Origin: Candidatus Latescibacterota bacterium
GTDB lineage: Bacteria > Latescibacterota > UBA2968 > GCA-2709665
DNA length: 64,000 bases
Direction of reading: 5' to 3'
NCBI GenBank assembly: GCA_021295655.1
Contig: JAGWBX010000007.1
Coordinates: forward strand, 18,974-82,973
Part shown: in pieces, positions 17,282 to 25,410 of the stretch
How the letters are laid out: the number at the start of each line of letters is the position of its first letter
Numbering within the stretch: the first letter of the stretch is position 1
Translations under genes and position numbers: made by a program
The notes under the pieces: model-generated
Databases searched by the model: none
Seen by the model: the letters and a program-made list of their open reading frames with translations, nothing else
What the model was told of the DNA's origin: nothing

Positions 17282-17643
17282 CGGATTGACTTCAAACGGC
17301 TGAAACAGCCGCCACGATAGAGGTCCCTGAGTCCCCGTTTCCCGCACCGGTTGCCCCATCCCTACAGTTTTTCAAGCAACGTTACGTACTGCAGGCACGT
17401 GAATCTTCCGGCCGAAGAAAGATCCAGCGCAGCTGGAATTTTTCCCGAAGCTGTCGTGTGTACGGGTAAGGCGCGGTAGCCGCTATGTGAAGTCTTTCTC
17501 GCTGCAATCCCTTGACACGGCTGGAGAGCGTGGGTATTTTCAAGACGTGAGCGATAGACAATCGAACTTGCGTCGCTACTTCAACAGTTAATCTGTGATT
17601 TCTGCGATGGGTTAAAGTCAGTCATTGCGTCGAGGTCCAGACA
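17282..17643. other. intergenic gap
   Basis: About 360 bases after the truncated DUF2723 gene. Codons just upstream of 17,644 stay open in frame for about 15 codons (to a TGA) without a start, so the next protein could be slightly N-terminally shortened. Nothing else recognised. Confidence 0.4.
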
Positions 17644-18096
17644 ATGCAAAATGCCGATATTGCGGTGTCCGGTACGGATGGAAGGCTCCAGCTCGTGGTT
17701 GAAATCAAGAACGTACCTGGCGCACCTGCCGAGTGGGTCGCACGTTTGCGGCGCAATTTGATAGCCCATTCATTCTTGCCGCATGCTCCATATTTCCTCC
17801 TTGTCCTCCCGGACTACCTCTATCTCTGGACGGGAGCTTCTTCAGCAGATATTCTGGCAAATCCTGAATACAAGGTTGAGGCCGCCGAGGTATTCGCACC
17901 CTACCTCAAATCCAACCTGTCTCTCAATGATCTAAGCCGGTATGGGCTCGAATTGCTTACGAATTCCTGGTTGCAGGATCTACTACATAAAGACTCGGGA
18001 CACGACCTGGACGACGGAAGTTCCCAGTGGCTCATTGACTCGGGGTTATACGAAGCGATTTCAAACGGTTCTGTCGAACTCGAAACGACAACATGA
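17644..18096 (+). CDS. nuclease-fold-like protein paired with a PIN protein
   Basis: 150 residues. The start, ADIAVSGTDGRLQLVVEIKN, has the shape of a PD-(D/E)xK core: an Asp strand, then E-x-K. It is followed by a helix and the strand PYFLLVLPDYLYLWTG. I know similar hypothetical proteins in which this fold is followed by a small C-terminal domain. It overlaps the PIN gene by four bases. It may be the antitoxin or an accessory partner, or a diverged restriction-like nuclease. The true start may lie a little upstream. Confidence 0.55.
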   Translation: MQNADIAVSGTDGRLQLVVEIKNVPGAPAEWVARLRRNLIAHSFLPHAPYFLLVLPDYLYLWTGASSADILANPEYKVEAAEVFAPYLKSNLSLNDLSRYGLELLTNSWLQDLLHKDSGHDLDDGSSQWLIDSGLYEAISNGSVELETTT

Positions 18097-18698
18097 TTGT
18101 GTATCTGGAGTCAAATTTCGTTCTTGAACTTGCTTTTCTCCAGGCCGAGCATGAAGAGTGCTCGGCACTTTTGTGTCTCGCTGAGATTGGAAAGATTCGC
18201 CTGGCTTTGCCTGCCTTCAGCATTGGCGAACCATATGAAACGTGGGTACGTCGCACGAAGCGAAGACGGAAGATTCACGAGGACCTTACAACGGCCATCC
18301 GAGAACTCTCTCGTTCAAGTCCATACGAGGCGGCATCCGAACAATTTCACGAACTGACCAGCCTATTGATCCGTAGCGGCGAAGAGGAGAAACGACGGCT
18401 TGATGAATCTCTGGAAGACATACTCGAAACCGTTGAAGTGATTCCGATAGGACCGAGTATTATCAAAGCCGCGATTAAGTACCAGGGTACGCTCGATCTC
18501 TCGCCGCAAGACTCGATTGTGTATGCTTCGATCCTTGATCATCTGAATGCAGAACCACGGAAGCGATGCTGTTTCATAACCAGGAACTCCAGGGATTTCG
18601 CCAATCCGTCTATCGAAGGCGAACTGACTTCGCACAATTGCCGCCTGTTGACGAAATTCGCCGATGGCGTGGGGTATGTCCGGCGAGAGTTGCAGTAA
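18093..18698 (+). CDS. PIN-domain protein (possible toxin ribonuclease)
   Basis: 201 residues. It starts MIVYLESNFVLELAF, where a typical PIN protein has Asp at the first catalytic strand and Glu is present here. A later acidic cluster lies in LSPQDSIVYASILDHL (Asp at about 150), and FITRNSRDFANPSI has the terminal Asp. Middle helices are charged. PIN proteins are Mg-dependent RNases, often VapC-like toxins, but this one is longer than VapC (about 130) and has an atypical partner. Coupled by ATGA overlap to the gene before it. Confidence 0.65.
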   Translation: MIVYLESNFVLELAFLQAEHEECSALLCLAEIGKIRLALPAFSIGEPYETWVRRTKRRRKIHEDLTTAIRELSRSSPYEAASEQFHELTSLLIRSGEEEKRRLDESLEDILETVEVIPIGPSIIKAAIKYQGTLDLSPQDSIVYASILDHLNAEPRKRCCFITRNSRDFANPSIEGELTSHNCRLLTKFADGVGYVRRELQ

Positions 18699-18745
18699 CT
18701 GAGGGCGCACATTCGGACTGATGCGGTGAGCTGCGCCTCTACACT

Positions 18746-19162
18746 TCACCCTTCGTGAATCCCGTCCAACTCCGGCAGAAGCCGGACGCTCTCCTGCTCG
18801 TTGGGGTCCGAGCGGGCGATGACCGCGATGCAGGGTTCGGTCTGGCTGGCGTTGTAGGGAAGGTGGGGGACGCCGGGCGGGATGTAGAGGAAATCGCCTT
18901 CGCCGACGCACATGTGCTCCTCCAGGTTGTCGCCGTACCACATTCCTGACTTGCCGCTGATAACGTAGATGGCGGTCTCATGGCCTTCGTGCAGGTGCGC
19001 CCTGGCACGTTCGCCCGGAGGAATACTCAGCAGGTGCATGCAGATCCCGAGGGAACCGGCGCTCTCGGCCGTGACACCCGTGCGATAGGTAAAGGCCTGC
19101 TTGCCGGTGAAAACGCCCTGCGAGCGAATCAGCTTGCATGTCTGAGCGGTTGGCGACGGCAT
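18746..19162 (-). CDS. cupin-domain protein
   Basis: 138 residues in a single cupin barrel. Motif 1 is IPPGERARAHLHEGHETAIYVISG, with two His and a Glu; motif 2 is GEGDFLYIPPGVPHLPYN, with the third His. These would bind one metal ion. Function in small-molecule binding or dioxygenation cannot be specified. The ATG at 19162 has GGGAGAG upstream. It is transcribed away from the PIN pair and downstream of a methyltransferase gene. Confidence 0.85.
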   Translation of the reverse strand: MPSPTAQTCKLIRSQGVFTGKQAFTYRTGVTAESAGSLGICMHLLSIPPGERARAHLHEGHETAIYVISGKSGMWYGDNLEEHMCVGEGDFLYIPPGVPHLPYNASQTEPCIAVIARSDPNEQESVRLLPELDGIHEG

Positions 19163-19214
19163 AATCCATCTCTCCCGTATTTCACAACATTGTTGGCTTG
19201 ACTACTCACGTGTT

Positions 19215-19991
19215 TCACGGGCATTGTGTCTTCACGGATCGACAACAGAACACCGGCCAATAGAACTCGAAATCGTCTTCACCCAGGCGTCGTATCCCGA
19301 ACTCGCTCCTGACGCCCCGAAATGCGGCGGCGAACTCCCGATACAACCCGACCTGCGCCGCCGCAGGGGTCCCTGATCTCTCGACCCACTCCTGAAACGT
19401 CATGTCCACCCGCGTGTTTGCGGTATGGGATATTTCGAAACCCGCGTCGGTCACGTCCCTGCGCCACCCGGACGGCGTTTGCGCGGTCACATGGGTCGGA
19501 TCCCGTTCAACCTCCACCCGATGATGCCACGCCGCGACCTCCGGGTCTTCAGACGTCGTCGTGTCGCACAGAAGAAAGACGCCCCCCGGACTCAACACAC
19601 GGTGTACTTCTGAAAGAAACCTGCCGACGTCCGTAAAATGGTGCGGCGCCGTCCTGCACGTGACCAGGTCGAGAGAAGCGTCCGGATACGAAATATCGCA
19701 CGCATCGACAATTTCGAAGCGCACGTTGTCAACGCTCCGCTCTCCAGCGATTATGCGGGCCTGGTCCAGCATCCGCCGCGCGATGTCCGATGCAACGATT
19801 GTGTCACAGAACTCCGCAACCGCGAATGCCGTGAAACCGGGACCCGTGGCAATATCCAGTCCCATGGTGTAGCGTTCGAGGGACGCCCAGGCCGTGAGGA
19901 TGCGCAGACTTGCTCCTGATGCGTGCGCTTCGCTCACGGCGTATCTGGCCGCCTGGCGATTGAACTGCTCTCCAGCTGAATTCAATCTCAA
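19215..19991 (-). CDS. class I SAM-dependent methyltransferase
   Basis: 258 residues from a TTG. The SAM site is seen as LDIATGPGFTAFAVAE (motif I), with VASDIARRML and RFEIVDACDISYPDASLDLVTCR (motifs II/III), and a late SEVHRVLSPGGVFLLCDT strand. It resembles UbiE/COQ5-like enzymes and has HHF after the catalytic region. Substrate unknown. It lies 70 bases downstream of a SelA-like gene and may be co-transcribed with it and the cupin gene. Confidence 0.85.
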   Translation of the reverse strand: MRLNSAGEQFNRQAARYAVSEAHASGASLRILTAWASLERYTMGLDIATGPGFTAFAVAEFCDTIVASDIARRMLDQARIIAGERSVDNVRFEIVDACDISYPDASLDLVTCRTAPHHFTDVGRFLSEVHRVLSPGGVFLLCDTTTSEDPEVAAWHHRVEVERDPTHVTAQTPSGWRRDVTDAGFEISHTANTRVDMTFQEWVERSGTPAAAQVGLYREFAAAFRGVRSEFGIRRLGEDDFEFYWPVFCCRSVKTQCP

Positions 19992-20060
19992 TCCCGCAGT
20001 TGTACTTTCTTCCTCAAGTCAAACGCCGATAATCCGGCACGGTTGCGGCGGCGACGAACC

Positions 20061-21197
20061 TTACGTCGCACCCAGAACCTCACGCAGGCGATGGGCGACC
20101 ACGCCCAGATCCTCGTCCGTCAACGTGGGCACCGACACGTGGAGCGCATTTGCGGAATTCCCCAGCACGACGCTGGGCCGTCCCTCCTTCAGTTCGGCCA
20201 GGACCTGCGACAGGGATTTTCCCAGGGCCTTCCCGTCGAACCGGATCAGCAGCCCGCTGCCGAGCCCGCGTTTTTCCGTCACGTGTTCCACCTGGATGTT
20301 TGGAACTCCGTTCAATGAGCGGAACAGTTGGACGGCCTTGCGCCGGTGATCGGCGAAACGCGCCTCGTGGTCCATTTCAAACCATTCCTTCAACGCGGCC
20401 GTCACGGCGATCACCTCCTGGCGGTCCACCTTCAGGGGGCGGCCCACCGTTCGCCGCTCCTCGGTTTCGAATCCGATAAAACCCTGCACGAAAGCCGCGT
20501 CCACCAGGTCTTTCCGTCCGCACATGATCCCCGTGGAGTTGCACGCGCCGAAATATTTCGCGCCGTATCCCACCACGTCCGCGCCCATCCGGGGGTACCG
20601 GCACATCACGTCCAGCGGGAATACCTGGGAGGCCGCATCCACAATCACCGCAACGCCGCGGTCCCTCGCGACGGCGATGGCGTCTTCCAGCGGTACGACG
20701 CCCGGCCCGCCGCCCGGGGCGACGTAGAGAAGGCCTGCCGTGCGATCGGTCATCGCTGCCTGCAACTGACTCGCAGTCGTGCCGTCTCCGTCACCCACCT
20801 CCACCAGCTTTCCGCCGTACACCGTCACGCATCGTTCGTACTTGTAGCGCTGCCTGGACTGAATCAGAAATTCGTCCCGCATCCCCGTTGTGTCGGGCAG
20901 TTGCTCCATCCTGCCGCGGTCGTGTCCCGTCATGCACGCGACGGACCCCAGCGCAAGCACGGACGCGCATCCGGGCGTGACCAGCGCCGCCTCAGCCCCC
21001 AGCATCCCGGCAATCGCCTCGCCCGACCCCTTCAGCAACTCCTTCATATCCACAAAATACCTGTTGGCATCCTGCATCGCCCGGAGTACACCGGGAGACA
21101 GGCGCGAACCGCCCAGTACGGTCTGGCTTCCCATCGCGTTGATCACCGGGTTCACGCCCAGGTCTTCGTAGATCCGGCGTCCACTCTCGCTGTCCAT
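20061..21197 (-). CDS. SelA-like fold-I PLP-dependent enzyme (copy 1)
   Basis: 378 residues from the ATG at 21197 (GAGG five bases upstream). It begins with the family's GVNPVINAMGSQTVLGGSRL and has TPGCASVLALG, a VIVDAASQ strand with the PLP-binding Asp, and the presumed Schiff-base Lys in GYGAKYFGACNSTGIMCG. It belongs to the SelA / DgaE-like lyase group rather than true selenocysteine synthase, which is longer (about 460) with an N-terminal domain. A catabolic ammonia-lyase or aldolase role on a sugar or amino acid is likely. A second copy lies at 55.8 kb. Confidence 0.8.
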   Translation of the reverse strand: MDSESGRRIYEDLGVNPVINAMGSQTVLGGSRLSPGVLRAMQDANRYFVDMKELLKGSGEAIAGMLGAEAALVTPGCASVLALGSVACMTGHDRGRMEQLPDTTGMRDEFLIQSRQRYKYERCVTVYGGKLVEVGDGDGTTASQLQAAMTDRTAGLLYVAPGGGPGVVPLEDAIAVARDRGVAVIVDAASQVFPLDVMCRYPRMGADVVGYGAKYFGACNSTGIMCGRKDLVDAAFVQGFIGFETEERRTVGRPLKVDRQEVIAVTAALKEWFEMDHEARFADHRRKAVQLFRSLNGVPNIQVEHVTEKRGLGSGLLIRFDGKALGKSLSQVLAELKEGRPSVVLGNSANALHVSVPTLTDEDLGVVAHRLREVLGAT

Positions 21198-21324
21198 ACG
21201 CACCTCAAATCAGGGAAATGATCTGCGTGAAACCTGAAATACCGGCGCCTCCCTTCGCCGCCGACGATGCAGACAAGATAGCCCTCTCGAATATGCCGAT
21301 CAATGCCTTTTTATACATATGCAC

Positions 21325-21351
21325 AAAAAAAAGGCGACCACAATGGCCGCC
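21325..21351 (-). terminator. Rho-independent terminator of the DUF5916 operon
   Basis: Reading leftwards: an 8-bp interrupted stem, GGCGGCCA/TGGTCGCC, a 3-base loop, then eight T. It lies 120 bases past the DUF5916 stop. Confidence 0.75.
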
Positions 21352-21471
21352 CCTGCGCCTGACTGGAAACCCACCCGAAGGCTCGGTCCGTCCGGACTGC
21401 GAGACCTGTCGATTCCTCATTTCACATCGATCAAACACCGGCATTGATCGATACACTGCCAGCACGTTTTC

Positions 21472-23547
21472 TCAGTTGGCCTGACCAAAACCTGGAAAAC
21501 TGTATTCGAAGAGATACGCAAATTTCACAAAAACAGCCCGCCTGCCCGGTCGCCCGTCTGCAAACACGAAAAAAAAGTGGCTCTCAGGAGTGAATTCATA
21601 GTCGAAGACCGCATTGAAATTGTGGAGCGTTTCACCGCGCAGCCGTTCATCGACGCGTTCGACAAAAACGCGCCAACCGACCTTTCGGGAGAATTGATAG
21701 TTGCTGCGGAGCCGGACAATCAGCGTGTTGCGATGCGCACGCCAGTAAAGATAGCCGACGTCGACGTCCGCAGAGAGTTTGCCCAGCAGGTTGAGACCCG
21801 CGGAAACGTTCGTATATCGACTGATTTCAGCACGACGAAGCCCGAAACGACCAAAGGAATTCAGGTGCCAGTGTTGTGCTTCGTAATTTGCATCGAAGCC
21901 TACAAACCTGGTATCGAAGAGTTGACCGACTTCGCGCAGGACGCCGAGGCCGCCGAACGTGGCAAAATCAAACCTGCCAATCTCAATTTCGAACCGGACC
22001 TCGCTGCGCCGTTCCCTTAGCAACTGCTGTGCATTGGTCTGGTAGAAGTGGTGCATTCCAACCCCGATCGACTGTACGAGGCTCGCCTCGGGAAACCCGT
22101 ATCTGTACCTCGTGCGCACACGCGTGCGACGGAATGCATCATCTTCAAGTCCCGTCTCGTTCGGACGAAATCCGTCCTGAATCTCGTCAATCCCGATTTG
22201 CGCCAGCCATCCTTCGCGCACCCACGCCAGCGCGTTGTGGTAAGCCCAATGGGTTTGACCTTCAATCGAATTAACCGCAAACTGCGACGTTCCAGTCCAG
22301 TCGCGATGAAATCCGAATCTACCATTGAGCGAAAGAAGCGCCACGTCTCTCTCCGCCTGGTGTTTCTGGACTCCCATAAAGCCGATGACCGTGCGCTCAC
22401 CGATGTCGCAGTTAACGCGACCGGCCAGGAGATTTGCCTGTTTTTTGCGATCCCCGTCGTATCGATCGATCATCTTTCCGTACGTGTTGATCACGGCAAA
22501 GTTGACGCGGCGTAATTTGCCGGCCACCTTTGTACCAAAGTCGATCTCCTGTACACGCCGTGTATACAACAGGTTCAGGGGCAACTCGAACAGTTCGGCG
22601 CCTTCGCGGAAAAACGGGCGCCGTTCCGGAAGAGACAACTCCCGGTCGTTTGTTATGTTGATCTGAGTCGGATCACTTTCCAACTGCGAGAAGTCCGGAT
22701 TGAACGTCACGTTCGAGACAAGATGCGTCGAGATCGGTACAATGAAATCCAGCCCGCCGTTCAAATCATCCGGACGATCATCAATCGCGCGAAGGCTCCC
22801 GTACGGCAGTATTCCGATCGCCCGCTCCATATGGATTTTCCCAAGTTTCAGTCCGGTCAGGTCGCCGAATTCGGAAACCCGTCCGAAAACGGCAGTACGA
22901 GCCCAGGAATAGGATTGTCCGTTCATCGGATGCGTCCTCCAAAAATTGACTCCCCACGTCCTATTGTGGGGATCAAACCGGAGCACTCGAAACGGGATCG
23001 CAAATTCGGCGGTCCATCCATCGTGGTGTTTTCTCACTTTTGACTCCCATCTGGCGTCCCAGCTCATATCGAAAACGCTCTCGTTGCTTATCCGTTCGTC
23101 CATCTGTGCGCCAAGTGTATTGCTTGCAAAGACATAGCAGTTGCGACGGTCGCGATACGTATCCAGCATCACCTCAATACAGTCATTGTGCCAGACACGT
23201 GAATCACGTCGGGTCATTGTTTCCCGCAGATTCCCCATATCCGGTTCTTCACAGTATATGCCGATATAGAGCGCCTCTTCGTCGTACAATATCCTGACTT
23301 CAGTCTTCAGGCGCGACGGGTGAATCTTTCCCTCCTTTATACGGAAGAAACCGGTCGCAATCCGTGCTTGTTGCCATACGGCGTCGGAGAGCTCGCCATC
23401 TATAACCGGTGCGGTATTCACCCTTACGGCTTGAACGGACCGGGTCCGGTCCTGATTATCGCCCCGGATCGATATCGGCATCAGCAACGTCACGACGACG
23501 GTCCAGGTACGTACAAATGGATTCAGCCGGCGAACCAACTCAATCAA
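21472..23547 (-). CDS. DUF5916 protein: CBM9-like domain plus outer-membrane barrel
   Basis: 691 residues. A membrane-like N-terminal segment (about 13-28) could serve as signal peptide. A CBM9/DOMON-like domain (about 40-235) contains VIDGELSDAVW and the WHNDCIEVMLD strand. A long C-terminal region follows with SNVTFNPDFSQLESDP and LPERRPFFREGAELF, typical of DUF5916, and alternating aromatic strands predicted to be a beta-barrel. It ends FEYSFPGFGQAN. The family is found in Bacteroidetes-type and candidate-phylum genomes, often beside peptide or carbohydrate uptake genes. Here it is 46 bases downstream of two ABC half-exporters. Confidence 0.85.
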   Translation of the reverse strand: MIELVRRLNPFVRTWTVVVTLLMPISIRGDNQDRTRSVQAVRVNTAPVIDGELSDAVWQQARIATGFFRIKEGKIHPSRLKTEVRILYDEEALYIGIYCEEPDMGNLRETMTRRDSRVWHNDCIEVMLDTYRDRRNCYVFASNTLGAQMDERISNESVFDMSWDARWESKVRKHHDGWTAEFAIPFRVLRFDPHNRTWGVNFWRTHPMNGQSYSWARTAVFGRVSEFGDLTGLKLGKIHMERAIGILPYGSLRAIDDRPDDLNGGLDFIVPISTHLVSNVTFNPDFSQLESDPTQINITNDRELSLPERRPFFREGAELFELPLNLLYTRRVQEIDFGTKVAGKLRRVNFAVINTYGKMIDRYDGDRKKQANLLAGRVNCDIGERTVIGFMGVQKHQAERDVALLSLNGRFGFHRDWTGTSQFAVNSIEGQTHWAYHNALAWVREGWLAQIGIDEIQDGFRPNETGLEDDAFRRTRVRTRYRYGFPEASLVQSIGVGMHHFYQTNAQQLLRERRSEVRFEIEIGRFDFATFGGLGVLREVGQLFDTRFVGFDANYEAQHWHLNSFGRFGLRRAEISRYTNVSAGLNLLGKLSADVDVGYLYWRAHRNTLIVRLRSNYQFSRKVGWRVFVERVDERLRGETLHNFNAVFDYEFTPESHFFFVFADGRPGRRAVFVKFAYLFEYSFPGFGQAN

Positions 23548-23592
23548 GTCTGCCCTCCAATCGAAGCGTTAAAGGAATGCACATCCGTTCTC

Positions 23593-25410
23593 CTATGGGC
23601 CGAGTTCCCCGTGCCACAGCCGTTGCATCTCGTCACAGTTTTCGAGAAGCACAACCAGTTTTCCCTCTGCGTATATTTGTCCATCCTTAAGGACGATGAT
23701 ATTGTCGGCGCGCCTCAAGACGGTTCGGCGGTGCGAAACGACGAGATACGTGCCAACGTTCCGAAATGTCAGGGGCATCTCCGTTTGTTCAAATATCCGA
23801 TCCCACAATACCCGCTCCGTCTCAACGTCGAGAGCACTGGAAAGATCGTCGAATACCATCAGTTCGGCTTCCCGCACAAGCGCCCGAGCCGCTGCCGTAC
23901 GCATGACCTGCCCGCCCGAGAGTTTCACGCCCCTTGGACCTATTGACGTATTCAGCCCGTCCTCGAGCGATTCCAAATCATCTTCCATTACCGATTTCCG
24001 TATCGCCGCCTCGAGGTCGACACGGTCTTCCGGCAGACCCATGAGGATATTGTCTCGCAGCGAGTCGCTGAAGAGCCTCGGGACCTGCGGCGTATAGGCA
24101 CAGCGCGGATGCACAAGGAACGACGCCGCATCCGCCACACATTCGCCATTCCAGTAAATTTCGCCGGCATCCGCTGGCAGGTACCCCAACAGGACATCCA
24201 GAAGCGTGGTCTTGCCGGATCCGATCCGACCGGTGATCACGGTTACGGTCCCAGCTTCCAGATGGAGGTCTATGTCGTCAATTCCCTGTCCAGTCTCCGT
24301 ATAACGATAGCTTAAACCTTCCACGCGAAGGCGTCGCAGATAGTGGATACTTTTTTTTGTAACGAATGGAACGGGAGGGAAATCGCCATGCAGGTAGACC
24401 GGACCCGAACGGACCAATGCTTCTTGAGCAGCGCCCGGCAAGAGTTCGCGGAGTCGCTCTATGGAAACGTCCGCCCGTTTGAGCGCGGCCAACAAGAATC
24501 CCAAACGATCTGCAAATGCCAGGACTGTAATCTCGCCGAGCGCGATGTAACTGGCAAACAGTGCGAAGTCACCGACGGTGAAGGATCTTTCTCTCATCAG
24601 TTCGGCGGCAAGAATCAAGATCACGCCTGTGGCCAGGCTGATTGTCGTCGAATTCATCGATGCCAGCAGCCGGTTGAAGAGTCGGTCTCTGATAACCGCT
24701 CTGCGCCTTGCTTCGTTGAGCCTGTCGAAATGGAGGACGGTGTGCGCCTCGGTGTTCGCGACCTTCACCGCCTGGACCGCCCCGAAAAGGTCTCCAAGGA
24801 AACCCGTGACGCGGCCCGTCCTTTCGCGGTTCTCCTGTCGATATGACTGGATGCGCCTGCCCAAGCCGTTTGCAAGCAGTACTATTGCTACCATCGGTAC
24901 GAATGCCAGAAGCGTGATATAGGGATTGACACTCAACAGCACGTACAACGCAAAGACGGCCGCCAGTGCATGTCCGATCAGTGCAAGGAAAGTCGTAACG
25001 GGAGCAACCGCTCCATCGATATCGTCATCCAGGCGGTTTACGATTTCGCCGGTACCGTGAGAGATATGGACAACAACCCCCTGGAGAAGACCATTGAACA
25101 GATTTCCACGGACAAGAGTCTTCAGTTTGCCCTCGAACCATGCATAGCTCGCGGCGTATCCCTGTTCGGCAACCTGTATAGCCAATCTTGTGATAACAAA
25201 GAGAATCACCAGCATCCGGATGCCAAACCTGACATCCGCGTCGCCCGTTAAGGCGTTGAAGAATTCACGCAGGATCAGCCCGGCGACCAACGGGAAACCG
25301 AAATAGCCAAGAGAAAGGAAGACACCAAGGCAGAAACACCAGGGGCTGTATCGTACCAACGCCCAGAAGTAGCGGCGTCTGCCGGCTACCTTATGGACTG
25401 TGGACGTCAA
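23593..25410 (-). CDS. ABC half-exporter, subunit 2
   Basis: 605 residues. An N-terminal six-helix domain (about 20-310) is followed by an ATPase with GRIGSGKTT (Walker A), LSGGQVMRTAAARAL (signature), LMVFDDLSSALD (Walker B, where the usual catalytic Glu after the Asp is Asp) and a switch His in VVSHRRT. The degenerate Glu-to-Asp suggests the non-catalytic half of a heterodimer. It starts at a TTG overlapping the upstream ABC gene by four bases (TTGA). Substrate unknown. Confidence 0.88.
   Translation of the reverse strand: MTSTVHKVAGRRRYFWALVRYSPWCFCLGVFLSLGYFGFPLVAGLILREFFNALTGDADVRFGIRMLVILFVITRLAIQVAEQGYAASYAWFEGKLKTLVRGNLFNGLLQGVVVHISHGTGEIVNRLDDDIDGAVAPVTTFLALIGHALAAVFALYVLLSVNPYITLLAFVPMVAIVLLANGLGRRIQSYRQENRERTGRVTGFLGDLFGAVQAVKVANTEAHTVLHFDRLNEARRRAVIRDRLFNRLLASMNSTTISLATGVILILAAELMRERSFTVGDFALFASYIALGEITVLAFADRLGFLLAALKRADVSIERLRELLPGAAQEALVRSGPVYLHGDFPPVPFVTKKSIHYLRRLRVEGLSYRYTETGQGIDDIDLHLEAGTVTVITGRIGSGKTTLLDVLLGYLPADAGEIYWNGECVADAASFLVHPRCAYTPQVPRLFSDSLRDNILMGLPEDRVDLEAAIRKSVMEDDLESLEDGLNTSIGPRGVKLSGGQVMRTAAARALVREAELMVFDDLSSALDVETERVLWDRIFEQTEMPLTFRNVGTYLVVSHRRTVLRRADNIIVLKDGQIYAEGKLVVLLENCDEMQRLWHGELGP

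Noticed and set aside
20061..21197. Annotation as selenocysteine synthase (SelA)
   Set aside because: The protein is too short, lacks the N-terminal domain, and aligns better with SelA-like lyases such as the copy at 55.8 kb.
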